Assembly (NCBI GenBank): GCA_036504895.1
Contig: DASXUJ010000127.1
Coordinates: forward strand, 1-64,000
Origin: Syntrophorhabdaceae bacterium
Lineage (GTDB): Bacteria; Desulfobacterota; Syntrophorhabdia; Syntrophorhabdales; Syntrophorhabdaceae
DNA: 64,000 nt
Direction: 5' to 3'
Part shown: in pieces, positions 49,080 to 57,644 of the stretch
How positions within the stretch are numbered: position 1 is the first letter of the stretch
Layout of the letters: every line of letters starts with the position of its first letter
The notes under the pieces: model-generated
Told to the model about the DNA's origin: nothing
Database searches by the model: none
The model's input: the letters and a program-made list of their open reading frames with translations, nothing else
Made by a program: the position numbers and the translations under genes

Positions 49080-50702
49080 ATGTTTTGTTATCAATGTGAG
49101 CAAACGGCAAAAGGCGAAGGATGCACCAAGATAGGGGTATGCGGCAAACAGCCGGAAGTGTCGGACATGCAGGACCTTCTCGCCTACGCACTTAAGGAGC
49201 TGGCCTTTTTCGCAAAGGAAGGAAGGAAGGTGGGGGTAAACGACCGGAGGGTAAACGTATTTACCGTTGAGGCCCTTTTCTCCACCCTCACCAATGTGGA
49301 TTTCGATCCTCAAAGGTTTGTCGATTTAATCCATCAGTGCGTGAAGATGAGGGACGCCCTCAAGGACGAGGTGAAGGCGAAAGGAGGCAATACGGACTTT
49401 CCCGGCGCCCTCCTCATTCCCGAGGCAACGGTGGAAGGCCTTCAGAGGCAGTCATGGCCCGTGGGACTCAAATCGAATACGGGGATCAATCCCGATATCC
49501 TCTCCCTCCAGCATACGGCGCTCTTCGGTCTGAAAGGCGTTTCCGCCTATGCATTCCATGCCCAGATCCTGGGTCAGGAAGACGAAAAGGTGTACGCCTT
49601 TGTGCACGAAGCACTCGTGGAGCTTCTCTTGAACCGCCTCGATCTCGGTGAATGGCTCGCCCTCGTGCTCAAGTGCGGGGAGATAAACCTGAGGGCCATG
49701 GAGCTCCTCGATGCGGGCAATACCGGGACCTACGGTCATCCCGCGCCTACGGAAGTGCCCCTCGGCTGGAAGAAGGGAAAGGCCATCGCCGTTTCGGGCC
49801 ACGACCTTAAGGACCTCGAAGAGCTGCTCAAGCAGACCGAAGGGAAAGGTATTTACGTCTATACCCATGGCGAGATGCTTCCGACCCACGGCTACCCCGA
49901 ACTGAAGAAATATCCCCATTTCTACGGTCATTTCGGTACGGCCTGGCAGAACCAGCACAAGGAATTCCCCCTCTTTCCGGGACCCATTCTCATGACTACC
50001 AACTGTATTCAGCGACCCCAGGATGTATACAAGGAAAATATCTTTACTACCGGCACCGTTGGTTTTCCGGGCGTCGCCCACGTGAAAGACCACAATTTCG
50101 GACCCGTGATCGAGAAGGCCCTTGCCATGCCCGGTTACACCGAAGACCTCGACCGGGGCTCGGTCATGACGGGTTTTGCGAGAGACGCCATTCTGGGCGT
50201 GGCGGGTAAGGTCGTGGAAGCGGTGAAGAACAAACAGATCCGCCACTTCTTCCTCGTTGCCGGCTGCGACGGTGCGAAACCGGGGAGGAACTACTATACC
50301 GAATTTGTGGAGAAGCTCCCCTCCGATACGATTGTGCTCACCCTCGCCTGCGGCAAGTTCCGCTTCTTCGATAAGAAACTGGGCGACATCGGCGGCATCC
50401 CCCGCCTGCTCGACGTGGGGCAGTGTAACGATGCCTATTCGGCGATCCAGGTTGCCGTTGCCCTGGCCAATGCGTTCGGGGTGGGTGTAAACGAGCTCCC
50501 CCTCTCCCTCGTCCTCTCATGGTACGAGCAGAAGGCGGTTGCCATTCTCCTTACCCTGCTTTATCTCGGAATCAAGAACATGCGTCTGGGCCCGTCCCTG
50601 CCCGCGTTTCTGACCCCCGCGGTGCTTGACGTGCTGGTGAAAAATTATGACATCAAACCGATTACCACACCGGACGAGGATATAAGAGCCATCCTCGGTT
50701 AA
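49080..50702 (+). CDS. hcp: hybrid-cluster protein (hydroxylamine reductase / NO-detoxifying)
   Basis: 540 aa. Class I N-terminus with C3, C6, C15 and C21 (CYQCEQTAKGEGCTKIGVCG) binding a cubane [4Fe-4S] cluster. C-terminal ligands for the 4Fe-2S-2O hybrid cluster are seen at TNCIQRP, FLVAGCDGAKPG, TLACGKFRF and VGQCNDAYSA. Hcp acts against nitrosative stress as an NO or hydroxylamine reductase. Good AAGGAGG site before the ATG. It stands downstream of an HcpR-type box and before a hemerythrin gene, a common stress pairing. Confidence 0.97.
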   Translation: MFCYQCEQTAKGEGCTKIGVCGKQPEVSDMQDLLAYALKELAFFAKEGRKVGVNDRRVNVFTVEALFSTLTNVDFDPQRFVDLIHQCVKMRDALKDEVKAKGGNTDFPGALLIPEATVEGLQRQSWPVGLKSNTGINPDILSLQHTALFGLKGVSAYAFHAQILGQEDEKVYAFVHEALVELLLNRLDLGEWLALVLKCGEINLRAMELLDAGNTGTYGHPAPTEVPLGWKKGKAIAVSGHDLKDLEELLKQTEGKGIYVYTHGEMLPTHGYPELKKYPHFYGHFGTAWQNQHKEFPLFPGPILMTTNCIQRPQDVYKENIFTTGTVGFPGVAHVKDHNFGPVIEKALAMPGYTEDLDRGSVMTGFARDAILGVAGKVVEAVKNKQIRHFFLVAGCDGAKPGRNYYTEFVEKLPSDTIVLTLACGKFRFFDKKLGDIGGIPRLLDVGQCNDAYSAIQVAVALANAFGVGVNELPLSLVLSWYEQKAVAILLTLLYLGIKNMRLGPSLPAFLTPAVLDVLVKNYDIKPITTPDEDIRAILG

Positions 50703-50736
50703 GTAAGAGCTAAGGGTTTTACGGGTTATTGAAATG

Positions 50737-50762
50737 GCGGAGGAGGGAAATACCTCCTCCGC
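50737..50762 (+). terminator. 10-bp hairpin between hcp and the hemerythrin gene
   Basis: GCGGAGGAGG-GAAATA-CCTCCTCCGC, perfect stem, 6-nt loop, 35 bp after the hcp stop. There is no T-run, so it may be a partial terminator or mRNA-stability element rather than a full stop. Confidence 0.5.
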
Positions 50763-50790
50763 TCACATCATTTCCGCGAGGTGATCGATC

Positions 50791-51339
50791 ATGCTGCCCA
50801 TAGCCCCTTTAATGATAGAGCACAGGCTTATCGAGAGGATGATCGCCCTCATATCGAAGGAGACGGAGAGGATTTCCGGAGGCGGAGAGCCCGATCCCGC
50901 ATTCATCGACGAGGCGGTCGATTTCATTCGCACTTACGCGGACCGCTGCCACCACGGCAAGGAAGAGGACATTCTCTTCCGGACGCTCGACAAGAAAGAG
51001 CTCTCTTCCTTCGACAGGCTGATAATGGAGGAGCTTCTGGAAGATCACAGGAAGGGCCGGGAGAACGTGGTGAGGCTCACTGCCTCGAAGGACCGGTATA
51101 TCAAGGGAGCCAGGGACGAAGTGGCGGTTATCCTGGAAGAGCTCAGATTTTTTATCGATTTTTATCCCAACCACATAGAAAGAGAGGACCGGCACTTCTT
51201 CATGCCCTCCATGTCCTATTTGAGTCCCGACGAGAAGGACGCCATGCTCAACGAAGAGCATGCGTTCGACCGGGACCTCATCCACCGCCTTTATAAAGAG
51301 AAGGTGTTCCTCGAGGAAAAGCGCCGCTTCCGACCGTGA
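50791..51339 (+). CDS. hemerythrin HHE-domain protein
   Basis: 182 aa. Histidine/glutamate di-iron ligands are spaced as in hemerythrin-like proteins: MIEHRLIERM, ADRCHHGKEEDILF, LLEDHRKGRE and YPNHIEREDRHFF near residue 130. Such proteins bind O2, NO or iron; next to hcp a role in nitrosative or oxidative defence is likely (inference). ATG 50791 has GAGGTGATC upstream. The 3' end overlaps the convergent SDR gene by 49 bp. Confidence 0.85.
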   Translation: MLPIAPLMIEHRLIERMIALISKETERISGGGEPDPAFIDEAVDFIRTYADRCHHGKEEDILFRTLDKKELSSFDRLIMEELLEDHRKGRENVVRLTASKDRYIKGARDEVAVILEELRFFIDFYPNHIEREDRHFFMPSMSYLSPDEKDAMLNEEHAFDRDLIHRLYKEKVFLEEKRRFRP

Positions 51340-52265
51340 ACGGGACTCTGCTTTTGAGTATTGACCAGATCCGCGAGCGCCTCTTTCAATGCGGGAAAAC
51401 GGAAGGAAAAACCTTCCTTTTGAAGCACCCCCGGAACGGCTCTCTGGCCTTTCAGAAAGACCGTCGAAAATTCTCCGAAAGACAACCTGATGAGCGGGCC
51501 CGGTATGGACGGCACATAAGGCTTTTTTCCGACCACTTCATTCATGAAACCCATCAATTCCCGGTTGGTGACAGGAAAGGGCGACGTGAAATTCACGGGG
51601 CCCTTCAGATCCGTACGCTCGAAGAGAAACAAGAGAATTCGGACGCAGTCTTCTTCATGGATCCAGGAGAACCATTGCGTGCCCTTGCCCCAGGGAGAGC
51701 CGAGATGGAGTTTTACGAGGGGATGGATCCTCGTGAACGCGCCGCCATTCCTGCCGAGCACGATTCCGAGGCGGCAGAGAACGACCCGTGCGCCCCCTTC
51801 CGTAGCCCTCATGGCCTCGGTCTCCCACTGTTTCGCAAGGTCCGCGAGAAAGGTATTTCCCTTCGGACTCTTTTCATCCACTGACGCATCTCCGCTAAAC
51901 CCGTAATATCCAACTCCTGAGGCATTGAAGAGGTGAGCGGTGCGACCGGAAGAGCCTTTCACGGCCTCCGCGATATTCCGGGTAGAGCTGATCCTGCTCT
52001 GCCTTATCTCTCTCCTCGCTTTTTTTGTCCACCTCTGAAAGATCGAGGCCCCGGCAAGATTGACCACCGCCTCGTGCGTTGCGAGGTCTTCCTGCCATCG
52101 GCCCAATTCAGCCGGGTCCCCCTCCACGATACGGACACCGGAAAGCGCGAAGCCCTTCTCTTCCCCCGGCCGGACCAGGAGGGTGATTTCATGGCCCCCA
52201 CGTATGAAGGCGGGGATAAGACGGCTCCCGATGAAACCCGTCCCTCCCGCCATAAATATCTTCAT
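51291..52265 (-). CDS. TIGR01777-type NAD-dependent epimerase (YfcH-like)
   Basis: 324 aa extended short-chain dehydrogenase. Rossmann motif GGTGFIGSRLIPAFIRGGH (about 7-25), active-site-like SGVGYYGFSGD, RLGIVLGRNGGAF, SWIHEEDCVRILLF, and the C-terminal DUF1731-like block PLIRLSFGEFSTVFLKGQRAVP. Function of this family is not well defined; it may act on nucleotide sugars. The last 22 residues are basic and poorly conserved, and lie in the overlap with the hemerythrin gene. Confidence 0.9.
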   Translation of the reverse strand: MKIFMAGGTGFIGSRLIPAFIRGGHEITLLVRPGEEKGFALSGVRIVEGDPAELGRWQEDLATHEAVVNLAGASIFQRWTKKARREIRQSRISSTRNIAEAVKGSSGRTAHLFNASGVGYYGFSGDASVDEKSPKGNTFLADLAKQWETEAMRATEGGARVVLCRLGIVLGRNGGAFTRIHPLVKLHLGSPWGKGTQWFSWIHEEDCVRILLFLFERTDLKGPVNFTSPFPVTNRELMGFMNEVVGKKPYVPSIPGPLIRLSFGEFSTVFLKGQRAVPGVLQKEGFSFRFPALKEALADLVNTQKQSPVHGRKRRFSSRNTFSL

Positions 52266-52327
52266 CCTCTTACTCTCTTATGAAGGATCCTGCCGGAAAG
52301 CCCGATATGTATTATAATCGAGTGACT

Positions 52328-53062
52328 ATGAATATTATCCCTCCCTTCAACGTAAAGATGGAGTTGCACGACCTCCTTTACCTCTCCTATCTGGTGCCGG
52401 AGGAACGGCTCAGGCCCTATGTCCCTCGCCAAATCGCCTTCGCCTTCACCGGCGAGGGCAGGACGGTCCTCTCCTTCGTCATTTTTCATTGCAGGAATGT
52501 GGGCATCTCCTTCCTCCCCATTGCCCGTTTCGCCTACGATCAGGTGAATATTCGCACCTATGTGATCGACCCCCTCACAGGAACGCCCGCAGTCCTCTTC
52601 CTGAAAAGCGGCATCACTTCCCGCTTCGTCTCCATGGCAACGAATATTCTCGGCATTCCCTGGCATTTTGTCTCCCTGGCCATCGTTGCCGGATATGACG
52701 GAAACGGACTCACCCGCTACAATGCGGAAGGCCGCTGGGAAAGGGATTTCCGCGTGAATTTGGAGGCAGGGGCGGAACCGGTGGTGAAAGGCCCGTTTGT
52801 GAGCTCCCATGAAGCCGCCCGGTCACTCATGGGTCCCCAAACAGGTTTCTTCATCATTCCTTCCGGCCTTGCCCGCATCGAAGTGAAACACCCCGAGGCC
52901 GAGCCGTTCTTTGCAAGAATTTCTCATATGGAGTTTCCTTTGTCCCTTCGCCTGGGGCTCCTGTCCGAGGACGATCTGACCACGCCCTTCAACGCGATCG
53001 TCGTGGCGAAAGCCCATTTTGTCGTCTCCATGCCGCCCATTATCTTGCACCCGGGTGATTGA
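52328..53062 (+). CDS. DUF2071 / acetoacetate-decarboxylase-like fold protein
   Basis: About 244 aa. MELHDLLYLSYLVPEERLRP, AFTGEGRTVLSFVIFHCRNVG and YNAEGRWERDFRVNLEAG follow the DUF2071 layout; the fold is related to acetoacetate decarboxylase, but no catalytic lysine motif is evident. I chose the ATG 52328 because the earlier in-frame ATG 52307 has no better ribosome-binding site; neither is strong. It is followed 11 bp later by a membrane protein gene. Function unknown. Confidence 0.75.
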   Translation: MNIIPPFNVKMELHDLLYLSYLVPEERLRPYVPRQIAFAFTGEGRTVLSFVIFHCRNVGISFLPIARFAYDQVNIRTYVIDPLTGTPAVLFLKSGITSRFVSMATNILGIPWHFVSLAIVAGYDGNGLTRYNAEGRWERDFRVNLEAGAEPVVKGPFVSSHEAARSLMGPQTGFFIIPSGLARIEVKHPEAEPFFARISHMEFPLSLRLGLLSEDDLTTPFNAIVVAKAHFVVSMPPIILHPGD

Positions 53063-53073
53063 AAGGAGGAGTC

Positions 53074-53526
53074 ATGCATCCAGTCGCCGCCGGCTTTACC
53101 TCAGGCGCCCTCGCGGGGGTTATCATGGGGTTTCTCTCCCATATCCTCTTTACCCTGAGAATATTCAAATCAAGCCTCATTCTCGTGGACGGCTCTTTTC
53201 TCGTAAAAAGTCTCAAGCTCAAGTCCGGCTTTGGATTTCTCTTTTGTGCGGGCCTCGTCGTTCATCTGCTGACGAGCGGGATCTTCGGGGCCCTCTATTT
53301 CATTGCAACCGCCTTTTTCGGCGTGCCCGGCGGGGAAGCCATACGGTTTGGCTGGATAAGCGTCTATGTTGCCCTTCTCTGGCTCTCCATGCTCTTCATT
53401 GCCCTTCCCCTTGCAGGGGAAGGCATTCTCGGAAGGAGATCGGGCAAATTTTCATGGCTCGAGCAACTCCTCCTCCACATAGTGTTTTACCTTCTTTACT
53501 GTCTCTTCCTTTATGCCTTCTTATGA
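53074..53526 (+). CDS. small four-helix membrane protein
   Basis: 150 aa with about four predicted membrane segments: VAAGFTSGALAGVIMGFLSH, GFGFLFCAGLVVHLLTSGIFG, YVALLWLSMLFIALPLAGEG and LLLHIVFYLLYCLFLYAFL. Start ATG 53074 has AAAGGAGG 6 nt upstream; the frame from TTG 53059 covers the ribosome-binding site. It resembles uncharacterised membrane proteins, and its position directly after the DUF2071 gene suggests co-expression. No function known. Confidence 0.75.
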   Translation: MHPVAAGFTSGALAGVIMGFLSHILFTLRIFKSSLILVDGSFLVKSLKLKSGFGFLFCAGLVVHLLTSGIFGALYFIATAFFGVPGGEAIRFGWISVYVALLWLSMLFIALPLAGEGILGRRSGKFSWLEQLLLHIVFYLLYCLFLYAFL

Positions 53527-53570
53527 TCCCGAATTCAGTCCCGCCGACCGGCAGGTCCTTCGTCGCTCTG

Positions 53571-53705
53571 TCAGCATCCGGGCTCGCCATGGTGGCCGCA
53601 GCAACTCCTCAGGAAGAGGATCTTCTTCATGTTGTTTCTCACGAGGAGCCATATCTTTCGCGTGAGCGGCATCTCCACGTGGAGGTTCGTAAGAAATTTC
53701 GCCAT
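53571..53705 (-). CDS. small Cys-rich protein ending CCGHHGEPGC
   Basis: 44 aa, too short to stand out in a standard gene scan. It ends MKKILFLRSCCGHHGEPGC after PLTRKIWLLVRNN. I recall this tail from small proteins of Deltaproteobacteria, where CCG(H/N)xGEPGC recurs, suggesting a metal- or redox-active tail; this could not be searched here. The most likely start is ATG 53705 or the internal ATG 53672 (33 aa). No strong ribosome-binding site is visible. It lies 38 bp after the PNPOx gene on the same strand, probably co-transcribed. Function unknown. Confidence 0.6.
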   Translation of the reverse strand: MAKFLTNLHVEMPLTRKIWLLVRNNMKKILFLRSCCGHHGEPGC

Positions 53706-53742
53706 ATCAGGACGGTTATGGGGGTGAGGGTGGTCGTGCACG

Positions 53743-54129
53743 CTATTGGCCCGCACCGATAAGGTTGAGCACCTTCTCGATCTTGAAGAAGACGACGAAC
53801 CTCTTCTCTCCCTTTTGTTCTTCGGGAATCACATAGGTCTTCCTCCATCTCATCTTGTCTATAATTTCCGGATCGGTCTCCTCCTTTAGTTTCTTGAGAT
53901 AAAGCCGTTTGCCCTCGAATTTCGCTCCCGATTCAATAAAGATGTAGGCTCCGTAAGGGTTCGACTGGAGATTTTCGTGGGTGAGCCGGTCGGTCATGAT
54001 ATAAGCAACCGTCTCCTCATCGATAAAATGGGGTCGGGAATAGACCGCCACATCCACCCTGCCCTCAGGCCCCGAGGTGGCGAGAACGCCCCTTCCCGTC
54101 GCGTTCTCAAAATACTCGCTCAAATTCAT
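53743..54129 (-). CDS. pyridoxamine 5'-phosphate oxidase-like flavoprotein
   Basis: 128 aa split-barrel protein. GVLATSGPEGRVDVAVYSRPHFIDEE (as VLATSGPEGRVDVAVYSRP), AYIMTDRLTHENLQSNPYGAYIFIE and the C-terminal KRFVVFFKIEKVLNLIGAGQ fit the PNPOx-like FMN-binding family. These are often FMN- or F420-dependent reductases of unknown substrate. ATG 54129 has AAAGGAGG upstream. It stands upstream of the small Cys-rich gene. Confidence 0.82.
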   Translation of the reverse strand: MNLSEYFENATGRGVLATSGPEGRVDVAVYSRPHFIDEETVAYIMTDRLTHENLQSNPYGAYIFIESGAKFEGKRLYLKKLKEETDPEIIDKMRWRKTYVIPEEQKGEKRFVVFFKIEKVLNLIGAGQ

Positions 54130-54301
54130 AATGTGCCTCCTTTAGGCGTTGTGTGGACCGGGCTCATTTTACACTCATCACTTTTATTTTTATCATTTGT
54201 GGAGAAGAGGTCAAGGCCGAAAGGGCCCGCCTCGTCGATCGTAGGGCACGCCGTACCCTTGCAAGGCTCCCGGCATGGCCCCCTTGAAGAGGGGGAAGCC
54301 T

Positions 54302-56713
54302 TTACACTGTCTCCGCCCCGTAAGGAACACGGTCGAGGACGTTCCGCACCCGGAGCAAAAGCTCGTCGGGCGCCACGGGTTTTGAAATGAAATCGGCGGT
54401 CCTTCCGGGGACCCCTTTCTCGAGGACCACGTCGCCCGTATACCCACTCACAAAAAGGGCTTTGATATCCGGCCTGATCTCCGCAATCTCCTCATATACC
54501 TGTTTGCCGTTCTTTTTAGGCATAACCACGTCGAGAATGATAAGCGCTATGGCCTCCCGGTTCTCCGCGAATTTCCTGACTGCATCTTCCCCATCCACCG
54601 CCTCTATGACCCCATAGCCTGCCTGCTTGAGGATTTCTCTGGTCAGGTATCGGACCTCCCTGTCGTCCTCCGCCACAAGCACGGTTTCGTTTCCCGCCGC
54701 AATTTGGCGCAATCCCTGTTGCCCCTCCTCGGCCTGGGTCTCGACCACGGGAAGGTAAATATAAAAAGTCGATCCTTTTGCGGGTTTACTCGAAACTGTG
54801 ATATATCCGTTATGCTGCTTCACAATTCCGTATACGATCGAGAGACCGAGGCCCGTTCCCCTGCCCGCTGCTTTGGTGGTAAAAAAGGGCTCGAAGATCT
54901 TCTCTTTCGTCTTTCCGTCCATGCCGATGCCGGTATCCGTCAGCGATATCACCCCATACCTACCCGGTTTCCTGAGGCCGAGGGCATTCGCGGTTTTCCG
55001 GTTCACTTCAGTCTCTTTCACCTCAATCCTCAGTTTTCCTCCCTCCGGCATCGCGTCCTGGGCATTGGTGGTGAGGTTGAGGAGCACCTGCTCGATCTGG
55101 GTGGTATCGGCGAGGACGGATACGGATTTTTCGGGAAGTCGGACCACAAGCTCCACATCCTCCCGAAGCAGCCTGAGGAGCAGGTCCTGAACACCCGATA
55201 TCAGGGTATTTATCTTTTGTGGTTTAAGCTCGATTGTTTGTTTTCTGCTGAAAACGAGAAGGCTTTGGGTGAGGTTCACCGCCCTCTCCGAGGTTACCCG
55301 TATCTGATCTACATACCGCCTCAGGGGGTCATCCTCTTTCATCTTCATCTGCAGGAGATTGCTGAATCCGATCAGTACGGTGAGGATGTTATTGAAATCA
55401 TGGGCAATGCCGCCGGCGAGCTGGCCCACCGCCTCCATCTTCTGGGATTGGCGGAGCTCGGCTTCAAGTCTCGCCCTGTCTTCTTCCGCTTGCCTGCGCA
55501 GGGTATTGTCCTGGAACATACTGACCGTCTTGCCGTCGGGAAGCCTAAAGCTCCTGAATTCGAGCTCCCTTGTCTCACCGTCTTTGCAGCATGCATTGAA
55601 GGTGCCGTCGAAGGTGTTCTCCTTCACGCTTCTGTGCCACTTCTCGAGGATCTCGTTCCTGTATGCTTCATCGGGGTATGCCAAAGTAAACCAGTCCGTG
55701 CCCGTGGGGATGTCGGCCATCGTATATCCGGTAATCGCCGTCGCCTGAGGGTTTACGAAAAGCGTGGCCCCTTTGCTTCCATGGAGGAATATTCCATAGG
55801 GTGCGTTCTGGAGGACGGAGAAAAAGGTTTCCCGCTCCTGGTCCAATTGAAGCTCCGATTTCTTCCTGTCTGTAATATCCCTCAAATAGGCGAGAGTGGT
55901 AGGCTCCCCGAGGTACGCCGTCTCCGACACCGATGCCTCCAGGTAAATAGCAGCTCCGTCCTGACGGATGCCCTTAAACTCGTAGCGTGACGGCGCATAG
56001 GAGCCTCTCTGCCTGTCCCCGTGGAATTTTACCACCATCCCCCGGTCGTCGGGATGAAGGGTTCTTTCTATCGATTTTCCTATGATATCTTCGGGCCGCG
56101 AATATCCGAAAATGTCCATAAATTTCTGGTTTACATAGATATGGCGGCCGTCTCTCACGAGCGAGACCCCGTCATTGGAACGTTCGATCGCAATACGGTA
56201 GCGCTCCTCCGATTGCCCGTCTCTCACCTCAGGATCTTTCTCCATCTCTCCATTCCGGTAACTGACGGAAGAGGACCCAATATTCCCGTTATTGCCTGTT
56301 TCCCGTTTACGGTTCTCGGGCAGGGCCTGATAAAAATCACTGAAGCTGCATACCGTCCGGCTGAGGCAGAGATTGAGATTCTCTAAAACTTGAATCGTCA
56401 CGGGATAGTCGAGCTCCTTCAAAAGGATAGGAGTTACTACCGACCTATAGACGTCAAAAGCCTTCTGCACGTCCGACAAGGGGAAGGACTGGTCCGCCCG
56501 CATCCTTCCGATCTTTCGAACCACGCCGTCGATCGTAGTAAAGTCATGGTTTACCAGCGCGCTGAAATAGGCATCGGCAGTTTCGGAGACCGTGGCGAAA
56601 AGCTCCTCGAGGGGTCTCGCCGAGTAGAAAGGGCTTATCTCTTTGTGGACCCGGCGAACCCACCTATCGACAATTGTCTCGCGATACAGACTGAGTGTTT
56701 CTGCAATGTCCAA
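54302..56713 (-). CDS. hybrid sensor histidine kinase with two PAS domains and a receiver
   Basis: 803 aa, no membrane segments, so probably cytoplasmic. An N-terminal RsbRD-like helical domain (1-130) is followed by PAS 1 (about 168-285, [17 protein letters not shown]), PAS 2 (about 295-420, [19 protein letters not shown]), HisKA with the H box [20 protein letters not shown], HATPase with [19 protein letters not shown] and [20 protein letters not shown], and a C-terminal receiver with [19 protein letters not shown] and KPVAPDEL. The start is TTG 56713: an in-frame TGA lies just upstream, and no ATG is available. The receiver's output partner is not in the window. Confidence 0.9.
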   Translation of the reverse strand: MDIAETLSLYRETIVDRWVRRVHKEISPFYSARPLEELFATVSETADAYFSALVNHDFTTIDGVVRKIGRMRADQSFPLSDVQKAFDVYRSVVTPILLKELDYPVTIQVLENLNLCLSRTVCSFSDFYQALPENRKRETGNNGNIGSSSVSYRNGEMEKDPEVRDGQSEERYRIAIERSNDGVSLVRDGRHIYVNQKFMDIFGYSRPEDIIGKSIERTLHPDDRGMVVKFHGDRQRGSYAPSRYEFKGIRQDGAAIYLEASVSETAYLGEPTTLAYLRDITDRKKSELQLDQERETFFSVLQNAPYGIFLHGSKGATLFVNPQATAITGYTMADIPTGTDWFTLAYPDEAYRNEILEKWHRSVKENTFDGTFNACCKDGETRELEFRSFRLPDGKTVSMFQDNTLRRQAEEDRARLEAELRQSQKMEAVGQLAGGIAHDFNNILTVLIGFSNLLQMKMKEDDPLRRYVDQIRVTSERAVNLTQSLLVFSRKQTIELKPQKINTLISGVQDLLLRLLREDVELVVRLPEKSVSVLADTTQIEQVLLNLTTNAQDAMPEGGKLRIEVKETEVNRKTANALGLRKPGRYGVISLTDTGIGMDGKTKEKIFEPFFTTKAAGRGTGLGLSIVYGIVKQHNGYITVSSKPAKGSTFYIYLPVVETQAEEGQQGLRQIAAGNETVLVAEDDREVRYLTREILKQAGYGVIEAVDGEDAVRKFAENREAIALIILDVVMPKKNGKQVYEEIAEIRPDIKALFVSGYTGDVVLEKGVPGRTADFISKPVAPDELLLRVRNVLDRVPYGAETV

Positions 56714-56813
56714 TGGGGGACCTTGGGATTTTTCATATCACAAATCGAACTTTAAATCCAGAAAAGATCCCAAAAATATAATAATATCGTTACCGAAAGA
56801 GATCGGGTCGGCG

Positions 56814-57374
56814 CTATTCTGTTTCTCTTCGCGTGAAGTCCGCCGGGACGACCCTGAATCCTCCAAGGCACCTCTGGAATTCCATGCCTAATTGGCTGCA
56901 CTCAGCAGTAAACTGCCGGAGCGATTCGTCCTGACCGAGGCTGCAATCGAAAAAGAGACTTCCCGCCAGCCGTGTCACCCAATTTCCGTGGGGAGTGACT
57001 GTGATGGTCTTCGCCATGGATGAAAGGTTTATCTCCATCCTCGCCTCCGAGAGGAGGACTTCCCGGCACCCGAGAAGACGATAAGTCTTCACCGCCCTAT
57101 CATGATAAAGGCCGAAATGCTTCATAAAGATCATATCCACAGCGTACCAGAGGATGACAAGGAAGAACAGGGTCCCGAAAACCCGGGAGAGGACGGTCAC
57201 AAACCGCGGCATGCTGCCGGGCGCCCAGATAAAGACGACGATAAACCAGAGCAGGCCCGCGAACAACGTGGGAAAAAGAAGCCGCATCAGCACTCTTCTC
57301 AGCTCATACTTCAACACGATCAGGGCCCCGTCCACTTCGGCCTTACCTCCCCCCAGGACCCCTCGTTCATCCAT
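56814..57374 (-). CDS. YcxB-like membrane-anchored protein
   Basis: 186 aa. Two membrane helices at about 34-55 (LLFPTLFAGLLWFIVVFIW) and 65-85 (VLSRVFGTLFFLVILWYAV), then a C-terminal soluble domain of about 100 residues (YHDRAVKTYRLLGCREVLLS, FFDCSLGQDESLRQFTAEC) resembling YcxB-like proteins. ATG 57374 has AGGAG upstream. Role unknown. The 270-bp gap behind it (57375-57644) contains no clear feature. Confidence 0.7.
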   Translation of the reverse strand: MDERGVLGGGKAEVDGALIVLKYELRRVLMRLLFPTLFAGLLWFIVVFIWAPGSMPRFVTVLSRVFGTLFFLVILWYAVDMIFMKHFGLYHDRAVKTYRLLGCREVLLSEARMEINLSSMAKTITVTPHGNWVTRLAGSLFFDCSLGQDESLRQFTAECSQLGMEFQRCLGGFRVVPADFTRRETE

Positions 57375-57644
57375 ACCGTCTCTCCTGAACGCGCGCGGGG
57401 AAATACCCACGAGCGGGTCTATGCTCTTTTACATCTGTCCCGTTAGCCGACAGTTAAATGATCAATGATTTACCATCAAAGAGACTTCGCCCTCAGTGAC
57501 GGAGATCACATTTCGGCCGAAGATCGCAGGCTTTGAGCTTCCTTTTGGATTTGTATCGGGATATTAAAGTAAATTGTGCTCAGTAGTGACGGACAGGCGT
57601 TCACGCGTGTGCGGTCAAAGGCGAAACACGCGTACTTGCAGCGA

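Noticed and set aside
54230-54300. CCCCCT/AGGGGG hairpin after the hybrid kinase gene as a terminator
   Set aside because: Stem of six base pairs without a T-run on the minus strand; too weak to annotate.
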